This document shows positions 57,626 through 64,000 of a stretch of 64,000 nt of DNA, in pieces; the stretch's first letter is position 1, and every line of letters begins with the position of its first letter. Under the pieces are notes generated by a model. That model had not been told where the DNA came from. It ran no database searches and saw only the letters and a program-made list of their open reading frames with translations. Source of the stretch: Capitulum mitella (lineage: Eukaryota; Arthropoda; Thecostraca; Pollicipedomorpha; Pollicipedidae); NCBI GenBank assembly GCA_030062745.1, contig CP099850.1, positions 5,518,001 through 5,582,000 of the forward strand, in the 5' to 3' direction. Made by a program: the position numbers and the translations under genes.

Positions 57626-59520
57626 ATAAGTGTAAACTTGGCTCCGTAGGCCAATTTTACACTCCCAGAGGCCATAAAGGGACCCCCTATTAGTTTCTGA
57701 GCCAAGAGAGATAGAACAACTTAGTAAAAACCAGTGTTCTCGTCACGTAAATAACTCGACCATATCAGACTTTTTGGTATCAGGTGAAAAGATGACGTCC
57801 CAGGTAACTGTAATAACCTAAAAGCTACCATGTCAAACTATATCAAAGTTTCCTTAACAATATATTTTGCAAACTATTGAACATAGGTCTATTCTGCATG
57901 CACCAGCGCTTTTTCCATTATCTTAGCCATCGGAAAATGTATGAGTTTTTCGCTCTAGGTAAATGTGTCGTCTTCCAGGTCACGAAAATGTCATCATAGT
58001 TGAAATTTGCAACGGGAAACATGATCATTGTCACGTCTCAGGTCAGACGAGCAACGACGCGCGTGCCAGACTTGGTACATCGGTTCTCCTCGGGCAGGGG
58101 AAGGGGTTCGCCTATTCGGGGTCAACGTCACCATAGTTGCCAGAAACGCCGCCATGGGCCCTCATGTCGTTTATCGGAAATCGCCTCAAGTCGGAAACCA
58201 CTCGAGCTAGAGCCATCAGGCTTGGTGAGCAGGTAGGTAGGCACACGGCCTATACTAGCATATCACTGTAGTGGCCGCCATAGTTTCATAGTTTCTCAAG
58301 GTCTCTGATAGGAGCGTGATCAGATTTCGCATTTTCAAATTTATGAATTTCTTTGACCCAGCGTGACCTTGACCTGGCTTTATATTGGCTTTATATTGGA
58401 AGGTGGCTTTATATTGCGCCAAACGATGTTTGTCAGAATAACGTTAACGTTAACGTTTGTCAAAATAACGTGGTGGATTGTAATTAAGCGTCCTTGCTAG
58501 TGTAGGTATCACTTACCCCGCATGGAAAACTACAATGTAGTTTTAAAGCAATGTTTGATATGCACGTTTGACTCATCTTGACCTCTGAGGACCTGACCCT
58601 CCCATACACTGAAATTATGTCACTGACACCCACAATTATAGAACATACATGGAAAACAACATTACAGCACCCGATTTTTAGCAAATGAAATGTGTTATTC
58701 GATTTGCTAGGAACATGACTGACATGGCCTACACAAAAAGATCACAGGCCATGCACTATTGCATGAAAAATCCTGGAAATTTTGCTCAGGGTAAACAAAT
58801 ACTTAAATCTCAGTTGCAACAAACGCCAGCGTTATATCTTTTGCTACCAAAAAGTTGTTCAAGAAAAACCGCACGAGGCTAAAATGCTGCTAAAACGCAA
58901 GTGCAAATCCCAACGGGAGTTGTTTGTGGGATTTCGCTTGAACAAGGAGTTTGTCCCAAGAGTTCACAACGCGCTGGCGGGGAATCATAAACTGATTAAA
59001 ATCGAACCCTGAGCAAAATACATAATGCTCGGCTCTCACGCGGTGTGCAGACAAGCCGATTGCACCAGACAAAACTGCGCAATCGGGAGCGTGGCGTAGG
59101 CCATGTCGCGTTTCTTGGAAATTTCCAGATTCTTTCAAATTGGACAAACAAAAAACTACGGTTTAGCCAGGGCCATATTGCCGGCCGCATCGCCCGCAGG
59201 CGGCCGTGCGGCCAAACCGCCGACGAGTCGCGGACAAATTTGGTGTCGATCGAAGCGCATTGCAAAACTGGTATCAACCACATAACTGTGTTATGTGGTT
59301 TTGCTCAAAAATGCCGAAAAACGCCTGGAAATGCCCGAAAATTGCCGAAAACGTTTCGGCCAATCGTGCTGTCACGTGACCGTAGGTGTCAGCTGACTAT
59401 CGTCTCGGCGGTGGCATGGCGTCCCCTATTTAGCGCGGTGGAAAGTGGTTCCGAAAGACAAGTGATTTTTCGCCGTCAGTGTCGCGCGCAACGGCATCCG
59501 AGGTGCTTTGATAACGTTCA
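57626..59520. other. Unassigned DNA
   Basis: No gene is supported. Related phrases (TCACGAAAATGTCATCATAGTTG near 57981 and GTCAACGTCACCATAGTTG near 58120) suggest a decayed local repeat. AACGTTAACGTTAACGTT lies near 58440. A perfect 11-bp stem with a 3-base loop is at 59276-59300. Confidence 0.35.
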
Positions 59521-60700
59521 CCGTTCAATTGTGCGTGGACTTCGGGTGTTTTTCTTGCGGAAAAGTACAGTGACCATTTCAAAATTCGACTGACAGAAGG
59601 TGGTGTCGGGCTGTCCGAGGGCGGTTTTGCCACATGGGAAATGGTCGGCTACAAGAGGACATATTAAATTCCGAGTGCCAGATGGTGAGCCGAAACCACT
59701 TTGAACAGACACAGGAGCACGCACGCTGTCTTCTGGTATGCTTTTCGCCGATGAAATCTCACTGAAAACAGTTGAAAAGTACAATGTTGCTTTGGGGCAT
59801 TGCGCCACTGTGGCGCTACTTGAAATAGGTTGTATAAAATTGCCGGTGCCCCATGCACAGTTGAAAATGCTTCTCAGAGACAGAACGGCCAGCAGTGTTT
59901 TTTGTGGTGTGCGTTGTGAGGAGTGAAAGCTGTTTAAAAGCAATAAAAAAGTAGAAAAAAGTTTGTTTTTGCGCCACTTTTACCCCTGCATGGATAAGGT
60001 GTTATATTGGAAAACGCGGGCAAGATGGAGGTGTGAAACCACTTTGGAAAGACAGAACATGAGGTAAGCTTTATTTTGGCACGCATTTTCGTAGGTTTTC
60101 CGTTTTCTTTGGCGATGGCACATACCAGAGGCATAAGCGTAACCAAGGTTCGTAGAGCTCCTCTGTGCAAACTCAAATGCTCATGACGTCATTGGAAACC
60201 TACGGGTGCCGTAGGACCGCTTTTCGATGCAATTAGTAAGAAAAGAATGTCTCGAAAATATTGCACGCAAATACAGTCAAGTCAGTTTTGGTGCAGTTGT
60301 ATTTCACTGCTGAATTCTGCGTGGAGACAAGGTTTGTATTTAAGACTCCGCTGTGCAAACGCAAATGCTCATGACGTCATTGGAAACCATCGGGTGCCGC
60401 AGGACCGCTCTTCGATGCAATTGATAGGAAAAGAATGTCTCCAAAACATTGCAGGCCCATACAATATAATATAGTCGATTTTGGCGCAGCTGTTGAATTT
60501 TGCGTCGAATTCGAGGCTTTTTTTCAGAAAAGTGCAGTGGCGAATTCAAAAGTGGACTGCAAGAAGGTGGTGTCGGGCTATCCCAGGGTGGTTTTGCCAC
60601 ACGTCAAATCGACAAGAGGCTCAAAGTGCTTCTCAGAAAAAGAACAGCTGGCAGGCTGTCATTTGGTATGTGTTGTGAGGGGTAAAACGTCCTGGCCGAG
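59521..60700 (+). repeat. Mosaic of local duplications
   Basis: 59522-59635 matches 60491-60604 (shared AGAAGGTGGTGTCGGGCT and GGTTTTGCCACA). 59863-59930 matches 60612-60690. 60158-60345 and 60346-60533 are a tandem pair with a 188-bp period (shared GCTCATGACGTCATTGGAAA). The order suggests repeated local duplication of a unit of about 1 kb followed by decay. Confidence 0.7.
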
Positions 60701-61130
60701 GTGTTTCGCGGCCTGCAGGCGGGCCCGGACCCGGCCATAGCTGGCCATTGTTGAACCTGCTAACAGAGCTCTCGACGCGCGCGGTCGCCGGCGCCGTCCC
60801 GGGCCTGGCCGAGGTGGTGCACAACCTGCAGACTGACCCGACCGAGCCATAGCTGATCAGCACAGGGAATCAGCGACATGGGATAATAGACGTAAGAAAT
60901 GGAGACTGGTGTTGGTATCACATATGGAGACAAGGGAGCTGGGATAACGGCCTGGGACAGAGAACCGCGACAGGGGACCAGGGAACAAAACTACGGCCAT
61001 TTAGATGCGTACCCACTGCAGCGGCGCTCGCAGTCGGCGTATTTGCTGGTGCGTTGCTCAACCTGTTAACAGAGGTCTCGACGCACGCCGATCCGGGCCT
61101 GACCGAGGTGGTGCAATAAAATACCACCGG
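60690..61130 (+). repeat. Three degenerate copies of a GC-rich block
   Basis: CCTGGCCGAGGTG at about 60691 and 60805, and CCTGACCGAGGTGGTG at about 61097, are each joined to CCTGCAG, AACCTG and CATAGCTG-type phrases. They lie just upstream of the Helitron coding region. Confidence 0.6.
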
Positions 61131-61235
61131 AGGTGAAGGATCCTTAGTGGACTATGCATGCGCTGAACCGAGGAATTTCAGACATAACAGTATAAATGAC
61201 GTTGCTTGGTCTTTTTAGCGTCTGAGCCATCTCGC

Positions 61236-61338
61236 ATGGACACAGCCGCAGCTCGCAGTGCAAGCAGCGATGCCGCGACAGCGCCGAGGTCTGGGTCGTG
61301 TGAGGAGAGTGAGAGTGCCGACGGAGGCCCCTCCAGTG
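61236..61338 (+). other. Possible upstream exon of the Helitron gene (weak)
   Basis: An ATG-started frame of 34 codons ends at a donor-like AGTGGTGAGT. Joined directly to the acceptor at 61659/61660, it would be out of phase and hit a stop at once. Either another exon lies between or this is not part of the gene. Confidence 0.15.
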
Positions 61339-61659
61339 GTGAGTGGCAATGGTCCTGACCAGAAGCACAGGAACTTTTCTTGATTGGAGGGAGGGGATCA
61401 GTTTTGAGTCTGTTCTTTCCAGACAAGGCCCATGGCGTTAATGTTTCATTTTAAGAAATTGGGGAGGGGGCTGGGGCCCCCATGCTTCGTTGGCTTCTGG
61501 GTTACTTAACGACGTTTTCGACTGCCAGGGTCATTTCACGTCGCCTTTTAACCCCATGGCTCCCGCGCCTATGTATCCGACTAAAGTTGTCACATATTAG
61601 ACAGAAAACAGTTTGGGAAGTCAGATGAGTCCATCAGCTAATGCATGGCCATATTTCAG

Positions 61660-61957
61660 GTGCCCGAGCGTGTGGATGACCTGGACGTCGCCGGCCACAC
61701 GTGTGGACCCATGGACGTGGCCTGCCACCACTGCAACGCGCTGCACTTTGCCGGCGAACGTCGTCGCCGTGGTGGCTTCAGCGAGTGTTGCCAGCAGGGT
61801 AAGGTGGCCTTGGAGCCACTCGGTGCCGCCCCCCAGCTGTTGCAGACGCTGCTGACCGCCGACAACGCCGAGGGTCGGAGCTACCGCGAGAACATCCGCC
61901 GTTATAACGGCGCTCTGGCGATGGCTTCGTTCGTCGCCGATGTGGAGATTCCTGCCG
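61660..61957 (+). CDS. Helitron protein, N-terminal exon
   Basis: The exon is open from the acceptor ATATTTCAG (ending 61659) to a donor GGTAAG (intron from 61958). It encodes the zinc-finger-like start of Helitron proteins: Cys-Gly-Pro-Met-Asp-x-x-Cys-x-x-Cys-x-Ala-Leu-His-Phe, then a second Cys pair, then Tyr-Arg-Glu-Asn-Ile-Arg-Arg-Tyr-Asn. These match the conserved N-terminal region of Helitron Rep/helicase proteins. An in-frame ATG at 61645 lies upstream of the acceptor, so either the acceptor or that ATG could define the start. The frame runs on into the intron to a stop at 62052 if unspliced. Confidence 0.8.
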
Positions 61958-62144
61958 GTAAGTTTTTTCCCGAAAAATGGCCTACCGTGCTTCAGGTGTT
62001 CGCCGCTTTAATCCAACAACTGTCTGAGAGCGCGTTTGGGGAAGTGGCCTAAATGAAACCACAAATTAGGTTGTGCGTCGAGCAGCAGTGTGCACACCGA
62101 GTCGAGCGTTATCCTTACAGTTGCGTGTTTTCTTGTGCTTGCAG
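61958..62144 (+). other. Intron in the Helitron gene (187 bp, phase 1)
   Basis: GGTAAGTTTTTT donor and TTGTGCTTGCAG acceptor. Splicing joins Ile-Pro-Ala-Gly to Arg-Gly-Pro-Tyr-Cys-Tyr-Lys-Val-His-Gly, restoring the known Helitron motif order without a shift. The phase fit is the main evidence. Confidence 0.8.
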
Positions 62145-64000
62145 GAAGGGGGCCGTACTGCTACAAGGTGCACGGCCAAACCTACCACCACCTGGGCGCC
62201 CTGCATCCGGATGGCGACGGCAGGCGGCGGCAGTTCGCCCAGCTCTACGTGGTCGACACGGCCGTCGCCAACGAGGAACGCCTGGGGCGGTTTGATGCCA
62301 ACCGTTGCGTGGCTCACGTGCTGGCCGCGCTGGAGCATATGTTGACCGAGTGCAACCCGCACGTGCAGGCGTTTCGTTTCATGAACGACGTTTTGCTGCA
62401 GGAGGAGCAGGACGCAGCGGCTGCCGGTCGCGCCCTCGGAGCAGGTACGGCTGTTTTTCCGCCGCGAGCGCCACCAGGACCCGCGACGCTACAACGACCC
62501 GGTCGGCAACGAGGTGGCGGCCGTGTTCGTCGGGCGCGACGGCGCTCCTCCTGTCCGGGACCTGGTAGTGTACCCGCGCGGTAACCGGCTGCAGGTCCTG
62601 AACCTGCTGAGCCCGCACGTCGACCCGCTGACTTACCCGCTGCTCTTTCCACAGGGAGAGTTCGGCTGGCGTTTGCGACAGCCGCACGTCACCGAACGTG
62701 CCACCCGGGTGCGTAACACCGTCACCACCATGGAGCACTATGCGTATCGTCTGTCTGTCCGTCCTGGTTTCAGCGTGCTGCACGCCTCCGGGAAGCTGCT
62801 GCAGCAGTTCGCCGTGGACGTCGACGTCGACAACCGCTCCGTGGTGCCCTACAACCCGACGCTGTGCCTCAAGTACGACGCGCACATCAACGTGGAGATC
62901 CCGTCCGGCATCATTCCGGTGAAGTATATCTACAAGTACGTCACCAAGGGTCACGACTGTGCGCGTGTGCAGCTTAACCGTGTGCCGGCAGCAGGTCCCG
63001 CAGCCGCTGCAGTGGACGACGCCCGCCCGCCGCAGCCACCGCAGCAGCAGCAGCCGCCGCCGCCGCCCGGAGGTCCAGCAGCAGCCGAGGGCGCACCGCC
63101 GCAGAACCGCAACGAGATCGAGATGTTCCTCAACGCCCGGTACGTGTGCGCTCCGGAGGCGATGTGGCGGCTGTTCGGGTTCGAGGTGACCCACCAGTCG
63201 CACAGTGTTCAGCGTTTCGCCGTTCACCTGCCCGGTCGGCAGCTGGTCTATTTTGCAGAGGGCCAAGAGGCCGGCGCGCTGGAGCGGGCTCGGCGGCGCG
63301 ACTCGACGCTGACCGCCTGGTTCCTGCTGAACCAGGAGCGGCCGGAGGCGCGTGAGTATCGGTACGCCGAGGTACCGACTCACTTCACGTTCGACAAGAC
63401 TGCCCACAGGTGGAAGCCGCGACAGCAGCGCGGCGGCAACGTCATCACCCGGCTGGTCTCCGTCAGCGCCGGCGACGCGGAACGCTTCCACCTGCGTCTC
63501 CTGCTGCTGCACGTGGCCGGCGCACTGGGCTTCGAGGACCTGCGCACCGTCGACGGTGAGCTGTGTCCCACCTTCCGGGAGGCGGCGCGCCGCCGCGGCC
63601 TGCTCGCCGACGACGGCGAGTGGGACCGGTGTCTGACCGAGGCCTCTCTGTTTCAGATGCCTCGCCAGCTGCGCTTCCTGTTCGCCATGCTGTGCGTGTA
63701 TAACGCCGTCAGCGACGCGCAAGCTCTGTTCCAGAACCACGAGCGCGCCCTCACCGAGGACCTGACCCGCCGCTTGGGAGCCGCAGGCGGCGTGGCGCGC
63801 GCGCAGCGTTACGTGCTGGCGGTGCTGCGCGCCAACGACCTGACGGCCGCCGACGTCGGCCTGGACTGGGCGGACGCCGCCGACCCGCAGCAGGACCAGC
63901 CGGAGTTGATGGACGACGAAGGCGGCGACGGCGAGCAGGCCGCGGACGCAGCTGCGGCCGTCGCCCGTCTGGACACCCTGTCGGCGGAGCAGCGGCGCGT
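62145..64000 (+). CDS. Helitron protein, main exon (runs off the window; HUH nuclease core missing; one frameshift)
   Basis: Helitrons move by rolling-circle replication using a HUH nuclease joined to a Pif1-type helicase. Recognisable here, in order: Gly-Pro-Tyr-Cys-Tyr-Lys-Val-His-Gly (62150), Tyr-Asn-Asp-Pro and Val-Phe-Val block (62490-62540), Asp-Pro-Leu-x-Tyr-Pro-Leu-Leu-Phe-Pro (62625), Gln-Gln-Phe-Ala-Val-Asp (62802), Asp-Asn-Arg-Ser-Val-Val-Pro-Tyr-Asn-Pro (62829), His-Ile-Asn-Val-Glu, Lys-Tyr-Ile-Tyr-Lys-Tyr-Val-Thr-Lys-Gly, and the long Phe-Leu-Asn-Ala-Arg-Tyr region to Leu-Arg-Thr-Val-Asp-Gly (63538). The HUH core that normally separates the Gln-Gln and Asp-Asn-Arg blocks is absent. 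The frame changes by one base between about 62411 and 62436; after that it is open to the window edge (over 500 codons). The helicase domain would lie beyond 64000. GC content is far above the flanks. The 453-codon minus-strand frame opposite (62379-63740) is a shadow. Confidence 0.85.

Noticed and set aside
61236..61338. First exon of the Helitron gene
   Set aside because: Direct splicing to 61660 is out of phase and creates an early stop. It is kept only as a weak possibility.
62379..63740. 453-codon open frame on the minus strand
   Set aside because: It lies opposite the Helitron exon, whose plus-strand translation carries a full series of family motifs. The antisense frame is open only because the region is very GC-rich.
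1..64000. CRISPR arrays, bacterial operons, riboswitches
   Set aside because: No regular direct repeats with unique spacers were seen, and the gene structure and transposons are those of an animal genome.

Overview
The window is nuclear DNA from an animal, most likely a protostome invertebrate and possibly an arthropod. The evidence is GT-AG introns, tRNA-derived SINEs, several LINE clades, TTAA-bounded DNA transposons, a Helitron, and a neuropeptide receptor of the DMSR/myosuppressin-receptor type. The lineage is inference; the sequence does not fix a species. There is no bacterial-style gene organisation. Only one feature looks like an ordinary host gene: the receptor on the minus strand at 52072-53343. 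Nearly everything else that can be recognised is mobile or repetitive DNA.

Layout, left half. Position 1756-5190 is an old long-inverted-repeat element whose interior is a degenerate short tandem repeat; a smaller palindromic insertion sits in its right arm. A 1.5-kb TTAA-bounded non-autonomous element lies at 9518-11023. TA microsatellites are at 8.5, 12.6 and 15.0 kb, and a second degenerate repeat field is at 13.33-14.2 kb. A decayed CR1/L2-type LINE is at 22.2-23.1 kb. At 23.9-27.0 kb two copies of an unnamed repeat flank an 80-bp tandem duplication and a tRNA-derived SINE. A 34-bp minisatellite is at 27.57-28.1 kb, and a second copy of the SINE is at 30.2 kb.

Layout, right half. A broken mariner-like transposase (33460-34562, minus) is followed by L1/Tx1-like LINE fragments (34.8-35.9 and 38.9-39.7 kb, minus) and another SINE (37.0 kb). 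Two copies of one 1.2-kb piggyBac-like MITE lie in opposite orientation at 37217-38435 and 55968-57174. A smaller element of the same type is at 40647-41326. A 5'-truncated LINE with intact reverse transcriptase and RNase H is at 42525-45679, flanked by a 15-bp direct repeat. After the receptor gene come a relative of the 9518 element (53701-54975), the second MITE, and a three-copy 153-bp tandem array that this MITE interrupts. The window ends inside a GC-rich Helitron open reading frame (61660 to the edge).

The most notable observation is in the Helitron. Conserved blocks on both sides are present and in frame, but the HUH (Rep) nuclease core that normally lies between them is absent at about 62817-62831, at a GACGTC repeat. 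The second theme is that the TTAA elements and the adjacent array carry many AGGTCA half-sites, including a perfect DR1 kept at the same place in both copies of the 1.2-kb MITE. GC-rich stretches outside these features (8.3, 11.9, 16.4-17.5, 28.8-29.2, 46.3-47.2 and 50.7-50.95 kb) contain open frames that I could not assign to any family.
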